Origin: DASUFI01 sp036274635
Lineage (GTDB): Bacteria > Planctomycetota > B15-G4
Direction of reading: 5' to 3'
Assembly: GCA_036274635.1 (NCBI GenBank)
Contig: DASUFI010000013.1
Location: forward strand, 1 to 42,874
DNA: 42,874 nucleotides
Shown here: one piece after another, positions 32,304-39,834 of the stretch
How positions within the stretch are numbered: position 1 is the first letter of the stretch
Layout of the letters: each line of letters starts with the position of its first letter
Program-made: the position numbers and the translations under genes
Notes under the pieces: generated by a model
The model's database searches: none
The model's input: the letters and a program-made list of their open reading frames with translations, nothing else
Told to the model about the DNA's origin: nothing

Positions 32304-34988
32304 TCAGTGCGATCGGCCGCTGCGCACGTCGCCAAGGCCCCACGCGGGCGTGAACCAGCCGGCCTCCAGCACGCCGCCATCGCCCTCGGCCAGCACCTGG
32401 CTGTCGAAGACGGCCCAGTCGGGGTAGCCGACGCCGGAGGTGAAGGGCGTGAGCGTGTCCAGCAGCCGCGTGCCCACCGGGCCGCTGTCGGCGAAGACGG
32501 CCACCAGCGCGTGCTCGTCCCCCGCGCGCGGGTAGACGAAGCAGGCGGCCACGTCCTCGCCGGTGAAGCTGCGCTCGCCGACGCGGATGCGGCCACGATG
32601 CGCCTGCACCGGGCAGGCGGCCGGCAGCACGGCGGACCAGGCGCCATTGCTGTCGGCGTTGCCGTACAGCACCACGTTGCGCCCCGCGAACTCGCGCGTG
32701 CCGGCGAGGCGCAGCCAGTCGTCGTCGGACAGCAGCGGCGCGCAGCCGTTGCCGCGGTACCACCACTCCGAGGCGTCGGCGCGCGCGCGCTCCAGCAGGC
32801 TGTCGGTCTCGAAGGCATTGCCCCGCGTGCCGTAGACCAGCACGAAGCCGTTGTCGAAGCCGCGCTTGAGCGGGCCGCTGCGCTCGGGCGTCTTCTCGCC
32901 GGCCGGCGGCGTGAGCTCGGCCAGCGCGCGCCAGGTGCCGCTCTCCAGCAGCAGCTGGCCGTGGCGCGCGGGGTGCGTCCATGCGCTGCGGAGGATCTCC
33001 TGCTCGTCGATCACCAGCCGTGCGGGGGGCTTGCCGCCGGGCCACACCAGCGCGAGGCGCAGCACGTTCTGAGTGGCCACGCGGATCTCGTCGTCCGCCG
33101 GCCGCCGCTCGGCGGCGACGTGGCAGGGCACGCCGTACTGCAGCGGCTGCAGCAGCACCACCCAGCCGTCGCGCGCGTCCGAGGACGGGTCGGCCGCGGT
33201 CCAGTCGATGACGTCCGGCTCGGAGGGGCGCCGCGCCGCGCGGAACAGGTCCCAGATGCCGGGCCAGTCCACGCAGTCCACGCCGGGCGCGGCCTCGCCG
33301 TCCCACCAGTGGCCCGCTCCCGCCTCGTAGTGCGCGAGCGGCGCGCCGCCGGACGCGCGCAGCGCCTCCTCCATCGCCTGCGCCTCGCTCACCGGCACGT
33401 TGTCGTCGGCGGTGCCGTGCAGGATGAAGACCGGCAGCTGCGCGAGGTTGCCGATGAGCGCGGACGTGTCCGAGGCCCCGTCCGCGCCGCGCCACAGGTC
33501 CGCGAGCTGGCCCGCGGGGCGGCTGCCGTAGGTGTCGAAGCTGCGCCAGCCCGCCGAGGGCGCCAGCGCCGCGAAGCGGTCGGGGTCGTTGCCGCCGAGG
33601 TGCCACACGCCGTGGCCGCCCATGCTGTGGCCCGTGAGCATGACGCGCGCGGGGTCGGCGTCGCTGAGCACCAGCGCCTCGGTCAGGGCGTCGTAGGCGT
33701 CGCGCCGGCCCCAGTCCTGCCAGTCGAAGCCGTAGGGCCGGCGGTTGGTGGGCGCGCAGATCCAGAAGTCGGGCTGCGGCGTGTACGACTGCGCGTGCGC
33801 CAGCTCGTCGACGCCCGCGCCGTGCAGGGCCAGCACCAGGCCGGGACGCTCGGTGGGCGCCTCCGCCCCGCCCGCCGGCTCCACCAGCGCGAACTCCTGT
33901 ACGCTGCGGTCCACCTGCGACACGTAGCTGACGCGCCGCGCCGCGCCCGCGGGCCGCACGACCAGCGGCAGCTCGAGCGCCTGCGGCTCCTCCTCCGTGT
34001 GCCCGCCGATGCGCAGCGGCAGCCGCAGCTCCTGGCCCGCCTCGGGCGGGGCGGCCTCGGCGTGCCACATGATCGGCACGGGCAGCTTGATCACGGACAG
34101 CGCCGGCAACATGAGCTGCGTGGACGGCGCCACGTGCTCGAAGGGCGTGGCCGTGCCGTCGGCCCGCGGGCCGCCGCTCTCCAGCACCAGCTGCGGCACG
34201 TCCTCCAGCGAGGCGTTCATCACCAGCACCGCCGCGCTCGTCCCGGGCGCGGGGCGCTGGCCGTCGACGAGGTCGGGCACGGTCGCGTCGGCGAGGGTCG
34301 CGAACAGCCGGCGCGGAGGCGCGACGAAGCGCAGCGAGACGTCGCCGCGGCAGCCGGACACGAGCAGGTCGTTGCGGCCCGCGCGCAGCGCCACCGGCAG
34401 GCCGGGCGTGCCGAGGCCGTACAGGTCGCCGGGCACCGTCACGCCGTTCACGTGCAGCAGCGACGCGCCGCGCAGCTCGGACAGCATCACGCGCGGGGCC
34501 TCGCTCCACACGGTGGCGTAGGCCCAGCCCAGCGGCGCGTCGTGCAGCGGCGCCACGTCCAGCACGCCGTCGGCGCCGGCGCGCGCGGGCAGCCAGGCGC
34601 CGTCGCCCAGCTCGCCGTGCACCACGACGTTGGCCACCGGCGGCGGCTGGTCGGGCAGCAGCAGGTAGCGGTCGAAGACGGCGTCGGGCCGGAAGGGCCG
34701 GCGGCCGCGGCCGTCGACGGCCTGCAGCACGAGCCAGTCGCCGGGGAGCAGCACCTCGGGCAGCGGCTCGCCGCCGACGAAGGGCTCGAGGGGGGCGCGC
34801 GGTTGAGAGTCGGGCGGGGGGGGGTCAGCGGGCGCGACCGGCTCCGGCTGGACAGGCGCGGGCTCGCTCGCGGCCACGGGCGCGGCGGCCGGAGGCGCCG
34901 GTTGCGCGCACGCGGCAAGCGCGGCGACGAGCGCGACCGCCCAGGGCGCACGCTGCGCCGCCCGACGACCGGGTCCTCCCGACCGCAT
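32304..34988 (-). CDS. lipoprotein alpha/beta hydrolase (prolyl-oligopeptidase/esterase-like)
   Basis: 894 residues. Signal ends ALVAALAAC, lipobox LAAC, followed by a Pro/Ala linker (about 30-65). The first half (70-380) is beta-rich and of unknown role. From about 385 an alpha/beta hydrolase starts: GLVLALHGAGVDELAHAQSY, nucleophile elbow GHSMGGHGVWHLGG (Ser near 451), acid in HGTADDNVPVSEAQAM (near 528) and His in AGAGHWWDGEA (near 559). This is the layout of lipoprotein esterases and prolyl oligopeptidase-like enzymes in Planctomycetota. A third beta region fills 600-894. It begins 5 nt after the permease gene, so it is co-transcribed with the ABC system, which suggests an outer-face substrate. 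Exact bond cleaved unknown. Confidence 0.88.
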   Translation of the reverse strand: MRSGGPGRRAAQRAPWAVALVAALAACAQPAPPAAAPVAASEPAPVQPEPVAPADPPPPDSQPRAPLEPFVGGEPLPEVLLPGDWLVLQAVDGRGRRPFRPDAVFDRYLLLPDQPPPVANVVVHGELGDGAWLPARAGADGVLDVAPLHDAPLGWAYATVWSEAPRVMLSELRGASLLHVNGVTVPGDLYGLGTPGLPVALRAGRNDLLVSGCRGDVSLRFVAPPRRLFATLADATVPDLVDGQRPAPGTSAAVLVMNASLEDVPQLVLESGGPRADGTATPFEHVAPSTQLMLPALSVIKLPVPIMWHAEAAPPEAGQELRLPLRIGGHTEEEPQALELPLVVRPAGAARRVSYVSQVDRSVQEFALVEPAGGAEAPTERPGLVLALHGAGVDELAHAQSYTPQPDFWICAPTNRRPYGFDWQDWGRRDAYDALTEALVLSDADPARVMLTGHSMGGHGVWHLGGNDPDRFAALAPSAGWRSFDTYGSRPAGQLADLWRGADGASDTSALIGNLAQLPVFILHGTADDNVPVSEAQAMEEALRASGGAPLAHYEAGAGHWWDGEAAPGVDCVDWPGIWDLFRAARRPSEPDVIDWTAADPSSDARDGWVVLLQPLQYGVPCHVAAERRPADDEIRVATQNVLRLALVWPGGKPPARLVIDEQEILRSAWTHPARHGQLLLESGTWRALAELTPPAGEKTPERSGPLKRGFDNGFVLVYGTRGNAFETDSLLERARADASEWWYRGNGCAPLLSDDDWLRLAGTREFAGRNVVLYGNADSNGAWSAVLPAACPVQAHRGRIRVGERSFTGEDVAACFVYPRAGDEHALVAVFADSGPVGTRLLDTLTPFTSGVGYPDWAVFDSQVLAEGDGGVLEAGWFTPAWGLGDVRSGRSH

Positions 34989-34993
34989 GGCGC

Positions 34994-36160
34994 TCAGAGC
35001 TGCCGGAAGGCCTCCACCGGCTTGAGCGACGCCGCCCGCAGCGCGGGCAGCGTGCCACCGATGAGACCCAGCGCGAAGGCGAGGATGAACGAGGTCAGCG
35101 CGAGCTGCGGCGTGAGCCGGAAGGCGAAGGAGACGTCCGTGAAGGTGTTCCAGTTGGCCATGCCGGTCTCGAGCCCGTCGAAGGGCAGGGCCAGCAGGAT
35201 GCCGAGCACGCCACCGATGAGCCCGATGAGCGCCGACTCGAACAGGAAGGTGAGGAAGATCGAGAAGCGGGAGTAGCCGATGGCCCGCAGCACCCCGACT
35301 TCGTGGGTACGTGCCGCCACCGAGGCCAGCATGGTGTTGATCGAGCCCAGCACGGCGGCCGCGCCCATGATGATCGTGAGAAGCCCGGCGAGGAAGTTGA
35401 GCATGAGTCCGCTCACCTCCGTCTGCGCGGCCAGATAGGTCGGCTCGTCCTGCACCTGCACGGGCGCGCGCTGGTCGTGCTCGAGCTGGGCGCTCAGGGC
35501 CTTGCAGTCCGTGTCCGGCACGACCCGCGCCACGACGCGCGAGAAGAGCGTACGGTCGAGCGCGGCGAGGAAGCGGTCCACGTCACCCCAGATCTCGCCG
35601 CCCTCCGCGCCCGGGTGCTCGAAGACGCCCACGACCTTGAAGGGCGTCATGTTGATCCGGAGGGTGTCGCCCACCTTGCAGTTCACCATGCGCCCCGGCA
35701 GCGGGCTCCCGACGACGACCTCGTCCGTGCCGAACTGCAGCCAGCGGCCCTCCACCAGCTTCAGGCGGTCGCCCTGCAGCAGGATGGAGGCGGGCTGGAT
35801 GCCGCGCAGCGGCGTGTTGGTCTGGCCGCCGGCGAGCTTGTCCATGTAGACGGCGAGGAACAGCTCCGCGGCGGCGAGGGGGTGGCCCTGCGCGTCGCGC
35901 TCGATCTCGGGCCGCTCCTTCATCAGGATCTCGGTCTGGTCGCGCGGGATGGCGGACTCGCCCTCGGAGGCGGAGCCCGGGCGCATGTAGATGGCCACGC
36001 TGGCGTCGCCGCGCGGCTTGTACAGTTGCTCGAAGCCCGCGCGCAGCGACAGCACGCCCGCGAAGACGGCCACCGTCATGGCGATGCCGAAGGCCGTGAG
36101 CGCCGCGGACGACCGCCGCACCACGACGTTGCGGAAGGTGTAGGCCAGCGGGAGCGCCAT
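34994..36160 (-). CDS. ABC transporter permease, FtsX/MacB type (second subunit)
   Basis: 388 residues. Its ATG overlaps the stop of the previous permease (TGATG), so the two are translationally coupled. One N-terminal membrane segment (ALTAFGIAMTVAVFAGVLSL) is followed by a large extracytoplasmic MacB-PCD-like domain (about 45-265) and three C-terminal spans (LNFLAGLLTIIMGAAAVLGS, FLFESALIGLIGGVLGILLA, FILAFALGLIGGTLPAL). The line ARTHEVGVLRAIGYSR is the cytoplasmic coupling helix of the FtsX family, which contacts the ATPase. It pairs with the gene before it to form a heterodimeric channel or mechanotransmission unit. Confidence 0.92.
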   Translation of the reverse strand: MALPLAYTFRNVVVRRSSAALTAFGIAMTVAVFAGVLSLRAGFEQLYKPRGDASVAIYMRPGSASEGESAIPRDQTEILMKERPEIERDAQGHPLAAAELFLAVYMDKLAGGQTNTPLRGIQPASILLQGDRLKLVEGRWLQFGTDEVVVGSPLPGRMVNCKVGDTLRINMTPFKVVGVFEHPGAEGGEIWGDVDRFLAALDRTLFSRVVARVVPDTDCKALSAQLEHDQRAPVQVQDEPTYLAAQTEVSGLMLNFLAGLLTIIMGAAAVLGSINTMLASVAARTHEVGVLRAIGYSRFSIFLTFLFESALIGLIGGVLGILLALPFDGLETGMANWNTFTDVSFAFRLTPQLALTSFILAFALGLIGGTLPALRAASLKPVEAFRQL

Positions 36161-37374
36161 CAGCCCTCGCTCCTCAGCGCGTCCACCGGCCGCAGCCGGC
36201 TTGCGGTGAGCGCGGGCATGATGCCCGCGAGGACGCCGATGCCCACCGTGATGGCCAGCCCGAGCCAGGCCGTCTCCGGGTGCACGCGGTACTGCGGGAA
36301 GAACTGGCCCATGCCCTTGCGCAGCGGCTCGGCCAGGAGCCACGCCAGCACGACCCCCGTCCCGCCCCCGAGCAGCGAGAGGAACAGGGACTCGACCATG
36401 ATCAACCCGCCCACCGCGCCGTTCGTGTAGCCGAGGGCCTTGAGGATGCCCATCTCGTGCGTGCGCTGCCGCGAGGCCATGAGCATGGTGTTGACCACCG
36501 AGAACACGACCGCGAACACGACCGCGCCGCCGATGGTGCCGAGAAACAGCGGCACGTTGCCCATCATCGAGACGAAGAGCTGCTGGAAGGCCGCCTCGGT
36601 CATCGTGTTCGTGCGCTGCGGGCCATTCCTGAACATGCCGTCGATGTCGGCGATGACCTGGCCGCTGTCGTGGCCGTCCTGGACGTTCACGACGAACACG
36701 CCCACGCCCTCGCTGCCGAGGCAGCGGCCGGCCTTGCGCATCTCGTCCAGGTAGTCGTAGCGGAAGAAGACCTGCCGGTCGTCGAAGTTGGCCTTGAGCG
36801 GGTGGTAGACGGCGACGACGTTGAACTCCCAGGCCGTGCCGTCGGTCATGGCGAAGAAGGGAGTGTTCACCTGGATCGTCTGGCCGACCTTCCACTCGAA
36901 TTTCGGGTCGCGCACCAGGCCCTCGCCGATGATGCAGGCGCGCCGGTCCGCGTTCAGCGCCGCCTGCGCGGCAGCGCGTGCCTCCTCGCTGGGCTGGCCG
37001 TCCGGCCCGATGATCACCATCTCGCGCCGGTACATGTCGAGGAAGCGGTCGTGGTCGATGCCGAACTGCGCGAGGAAGTTCGAGCGGTCCTTGTAGTAGC
37101 TGCCGAACCACTGGAACTTCGTGACCGTGGCGGCTCCCGCCACCTGCTCGATCTTCGGCTGGTAGTCCAGCGGAATGTCCTGGAACAGCGAGACGGCGCT
37201 CTGCACGAAGAGGCGGTTGGTGGCGGACTGCTTCACCTGGTCCTCCATCGTGGTCACGATGGACACGAGGAAGCAGAAGAGGAACAGGCTGAAGACCAGC
37301 GACGTCACCGTGAGCCCGGTGCGCAGCCAGTGCGACCGCAGGTGGCGGCGCACGAGGATCCAGGGCGTCTTCAT
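36160..37374 (-). CDS. ABC transporter permease, FtsX/MacB type (first subunit)
   Basis: 404 residues. ATG 37374 overlaps the ATPase stop by 4 nt (ATGA). N-terminal span (about 19-42), large periplasmic-type domain (45-265), then three spans: LFLGTIGGAVVFAVVFSVVN, MVESLFLSLLGGGTGVVLAW and GLAITVGIGVLAGIMPAL. The coupling helix is RTHEMGILKALGYTNG. Members of this type do not move substrate across the inner membrane like classical importers; MacB and LolCDE use ATP to drive export or release of envelope substrates. Two different permeases, as here, mirror LolC/LolE rather than MacB homodimers. Confidence 0.92.
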   Translation of the reverse strand: MKTPWILVRRHLRSHWLRTGLTVTSLVFSLFLFCFLVSIVTTMEDQVKQSATNRLFVQSAVSLFQDIPLDYQPKIEQVAGAATVTKFQWFGSYYKDRSNFLAQFGIDHDRFLDMYRREMVIIGPDGQPSEEARAAAQAALNADRRACIIGEGLVRDPKFEWKVGQTIQVNTPFFAMTDGTAWEFNVVAVYHPLKANFDDRQVFFRYDYLDEMRKAGRCLGSEGVGVFVVNVQDGHDSGQVIADIDGMFRNGPQRTNTMTEAAFQQLFVSMMGNVPLFLGTIGGAVVFAVVFSVVNTMLMASRQRTHEMGILKALGYTNGAVGGLIMVESLFLSLLGGGTGVVLAWLLAEPLRKGMGQFFPQYRVHPETAWLGLAITVGIGVLAGIMPALTASRLRPVDALRSEG

Positions 37375-38081
37375 GTCGCGGCGGCCCGCGCCGGCGTCGG
37401 GTTGGCCACCTCACGCGCCAGCACCCCCTTGTCGAGGTGCAGCACGCGGCGCGCCTTGTCGGCGGCCACCGCGTCGTGCGTCACGACCACCAGCGTCTTC
37501 TTCATCTCGTCATTGAGGCGGCGCAGCAGGTCCATGATGGCGTTGGCGCTGTCGCGGTCGAGGTCGCCCGTGGGCTCGTCGGCCAGCACGAGGTCGGGAT
37601 CGGTCACGATGGCGCGCGCGATGGCCACGCGCTGCTCCTGGCCGCCAGACAGTTGCCGCGGCCGGTGGTGCATGCGGTCCTTGAGCCCCACCACCTCCAG
37701 CGCGAACTCCGCCTGCTTGCGGCGCTCCGCGCGCGAGAGGGGCTGCAGGTTGAGCGGCAGCATGACGTTCTCCAGCGCGGTGAGCACGGGCACCAGGTTG
37801 AAGGCCTGGAAGACGAAGCCCACGTGCCGCGCGCGCCACGCCGGCAGCGAGCCCGGTGGGATGGCGGTGATCTCCTGCCCGGCCACCGTGATGCGCCCCT
37901 CGTCCGGCGTGTCGAGCCCGCCGAGGAGGTTGAGGATCGTGGACTTGCCCGAGCCCGAAGGCCCCATGAGCGCGACGAAGTCACCCTGCGGCACCTGCAG
38001 GCTGAGCTTGTCGAGCACCGTGAGGGTCTGGCCCCCGCGCTCGTAGCGCTTGCTGACGCCCTGCATCTCGATCATCGCCAT
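37371..38081 (-). CDS. ABC transporter ATP-binding protein (LolD/MacB N-terminal type)
   Basis: 236 residues. All nucleotide-binding motifs are intact: Walker A GPSGSGKST, Q-loop VFQAFNLVP, signature LSGGQEQRVAIARAI, Walker B LVLADEPTGDLD, and H-loop VVVTHD. It is the cytoplasmic motor for the two following permeases, whose gene overlaps its stop by 4 nt. ATG 38081 has GGGAGACAGCTC upstream; the ATG at 38075 is an alternative. It begins 23 nt after the lipoprotein RidA gene. Confidence 0.95.
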   Translation of the reverse strand: MAMIEMQGVSKRYERGGQTLTVLDKLSLQVPQGDFVALMGPSGSGKSTILNLLGGLDTPDEGRITVAGQEITAIPPGSLPAWRARHVGFVFQAFNLVPVLTALENVMLPLNLQPLSRAERRKQAEFALEVVGLKDRMHHRPRQLSGGQEQRVAIARAIVTDPDLVLADEPTGDLDRDSANAIMDLLRRLNDEMKKTLVVVTHDAVAADKARRVLHLDKGVLAREVANPTPARAAAT

Positions 38082-38104
38082 GAGCTGTCTCCCGTGCGCC
38101 CGGC

Positions 38105-38506
38105 TCAGCGCCGCGCGACGACCGTGATCTCGATGCGCGCGCCGCCCGGCAGCGCGGTGACGCCCACGCAGGTGCGCGCCGGGTACGGCGCCGCGAGGCG
38201 CCTGGAGTAGACGTCGTTGAGCGTGCCGTACAGGTTCATGTCGGTGAGGTGGATCGTGACGGAGGCCACGTCCTTCCAGCCCAGCCCGACGCGCGTGAGG
38301 TCGGCCTGCACCGCGTCCAGCGCGGACTCGACCTCGGCCGCGAAGGGCCCGTCGCGCGTGTCGGCGACGCCGATCTTGCCCGACAGGAAGACATCCTCGC
38401 CCGCGACGACGCCCGACGAGTACGGGCCCAGCGCGCCGGGCGCCGACAGATGCTCGGAGGCCGACGAGCAGGCCGCGAGCAGCAGCAGGGACGGCAAGAA
38501 CCTCAT
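38105..38506 (-). CDS. RidA-family lipoprotein
   Basis: 133 residues. The ATG at 38506 overlaps the stop of the adaptor gene by 4 nt (ATGA). The signal MRFLPSLLLLAAC ends in lipobox LAAC, followed by a complete RidA/YjgF domain: GPYSSGVVAGEDVFLSGKIG at the start, YPARTCVGVTALPGGARIEI at the end. The Arg in PART corresponds to the catalytic Arg of enamine/imine deaminases, and the following Glu is also kept. RidA enzymes hydrolyse reactive enamines in the cytoplasm, so a lipid-anchored, exported member between an efflux adaptor and its ATPase is unusual. Family assignment is strong; location and function are inference. Confidence 0.92.
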   Translation of the reverse strand: MRFLPSLLLLAACSSASEHLSAPGALGPYSSGVVAGEDVFLSGKIGVADTRDGPFAAEVESALDAVQADLTRVGLGWKDVASVTIHLTDMNLYGTLNDVYSRRLAAPYPARTCVGVTALPGGARIEITVVARR

Positions 38507-39693
38507 GGCTTCTTCTCCGCGAGGCGGACGGCCTGGCCGTCGCGCAGGGATGCGGGGGGATCGAGCACCACGGTTTCTCCGCCCTCCAGGCCGGCGGTGA
38601 CGCGCGCGTTGCCGCGCTGCGGCGGGTCGACCTGGATGTCGCGGCGCGCGACGTGCTCGCCGTCCAGCACGAAGACCGCCGCCACGTCGCCCGCGCGCAG
38701 CACGGCGCGCTCGGGCACGAGCACCTCGGGCTCGGCGGCGGCCGCCTGCTCGTCGCCGGTGAAGACCACGCGCACGCCCATCTCGGGCAGGATGTGCTCG
38801 TCGCGCTCGAGGAACTCGGCGCGCAGCTCCACGGTCGCCTTCTGGCGGTCGGCGGTGGGCCAGATCTGCCGCACGCGGCCGCGGTAGCCCTTGTCGGGGA
38901 AGGCGTCCAGGTAGATGAGCACCGGCGCGCCCTCGCGCGCGGCCTTGAGCGAGGTCTGCGCCAGCTCGATCTGCACCTCGAGGGTCTCGAAGTCCACGAG
39001 CGTGGCCACCGAGCCGCGGCTGTTGGCGCCGGCCGAGATGGAGGAGACCACCTCGCCCTCCTCGGCGTTCTTGGCGGTGATCACGCCGTCGAAGGGCGCA
39101 TAGACGGAGGACTTGTTGATCTGCACCTCGATCTCGGCCAGGCCGGCCTCCAGCGAGGCGACGTGGGCCGCGGTGCGGTCGCGCTCGACGCGCGCCTGGT
39201 CCACGTCGGCCTGGCTCACGGCGCCGGCGGTGATGAGCGGCGCCTTGCGCTCGTAGTCGATGCTGGCCCACTCGGCCTGCGCCCGCGCCGTGAGCAGGTC
39301 GGCCTTGATGCGGTCGCGCGTGGCCTCCTGCTCGCTCGTGTCGAGGCGCGCGATGACGTCTCCGGCCTTGACGTGGTCGCCCTCCTCCACCCGCAGCTCC
39401 ACGACGCGGCCCTGGATGTCCGTGGACAGCGCGGCCTGCCGGCGCGCGACCACGTAGCCGTTGGCCGCCGTGCCCGACACGGCCGCCGCGCCGCCGGTGC
39501 GCACGACGCGCGCCGTCTCCACCTGCGGCGGGCCGCCCAGCCGGCCCGTGGCCCACAGGGCGCCGGCGCCCAGCAGCAGCAACAGCAGCAGCACGACCAG
39601 GACGCGCACGAGCTTGTTCCGGCGCGGCGGCGCCACCGGCTCGCGCTCGATGCGCAGGCGGGAGAGGTCGGGCGCATTGGCGGCGTCGGACAT
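38503..39693 (-). CDS. HlyD/MacA-like periplasmic adaptor
   Basis: 396 residues. One membrane anchor at about 28-50 (LVRVLVVLLLLLLLGAGALW). The lipoyl/hairpin architecture is clear: GYVVARRQAALSTDIQGRVV and EGDHVKAGDVIARLDTSE (first half of the lipoyl domain), a coiled-coil hairpin (about 120-195), INKSSVYAPFDGVITAKNAE (second half), then beta-barrel and C-terminal regions with SLRDGQAVRLAEK. Such adaptors link an inner-membrane ABC exporter to the outer layer, as MacA does for MacB. First gene of the long minus-strand unit. The -10 box TACAAT is 12 nt upstream, so the leader would be only a few nucleotides. Confidence 0.93.
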   Translation of the reverse strand: MSDAANAPDLSRLRIEREPVAPPRRNKLVRVLVVLLLLLLLGAGALWATGRLGGPPQVETARVVRTGGAAAVSGTAANGYVVARRQAALSTDIQGRVVELRVEEGDHVKAGDVIARLDTSEQEATRDRIKADLLTARAQAEWASIDYERKAPLITAGAVSQADVDQARVERDRTAAHVASLEAGLAEIEVQINKSSVYAPFDGVITAKNAEEGEVVSSISAGANSRGSVATLVDFETLEVQIELAQTSLKAAREGAPVLIYLDAFPDKGYRGRVRQIWPTADRQKATVELRAEFLERDEHILPEMGVRVVFTGDEQAAAAEPEVLVPERAVLRAGDVAAVFVLDGEHVARRDIQVDPPQRGNARVTAGLEGGETVVLDPPASLRDGQAVRLAEKKP

Positions 39694-39705
39694 GGGAAGG
39701 GGCGG

Positions 39706-39711
39706 ATTGTA
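39706..39711 (-). promoter_or_regulatory. -10 box TACAAT of the efflux operon
   Basis: On the minus strand TACAAT is 12 nt before ATG 39693. RNA would begin about 6 nt ahead of the start codon. No Shine-Dalgarno sequence (CCGCCCCTTCCC). Confidence 0.5.
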
Positions 39712-39834
39712 GCCATGCCCCTGTGCCGGCCGCGATGGCGGCGGGCTGCCGTCCGCCCCCTGCACGGAGAGGGCACATGGCGCATCCTGATGGAGTCGAC
39801 AGCGCTGCGCCCAACCCTGGCAGGAGGAATAGCC

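Noticed and set aside
32199..35276. Open plus-strand frame of about 1000 codons
   Set aside because: Antisense to the lipoprotein hydrolase; composition is that of a shadow frame.
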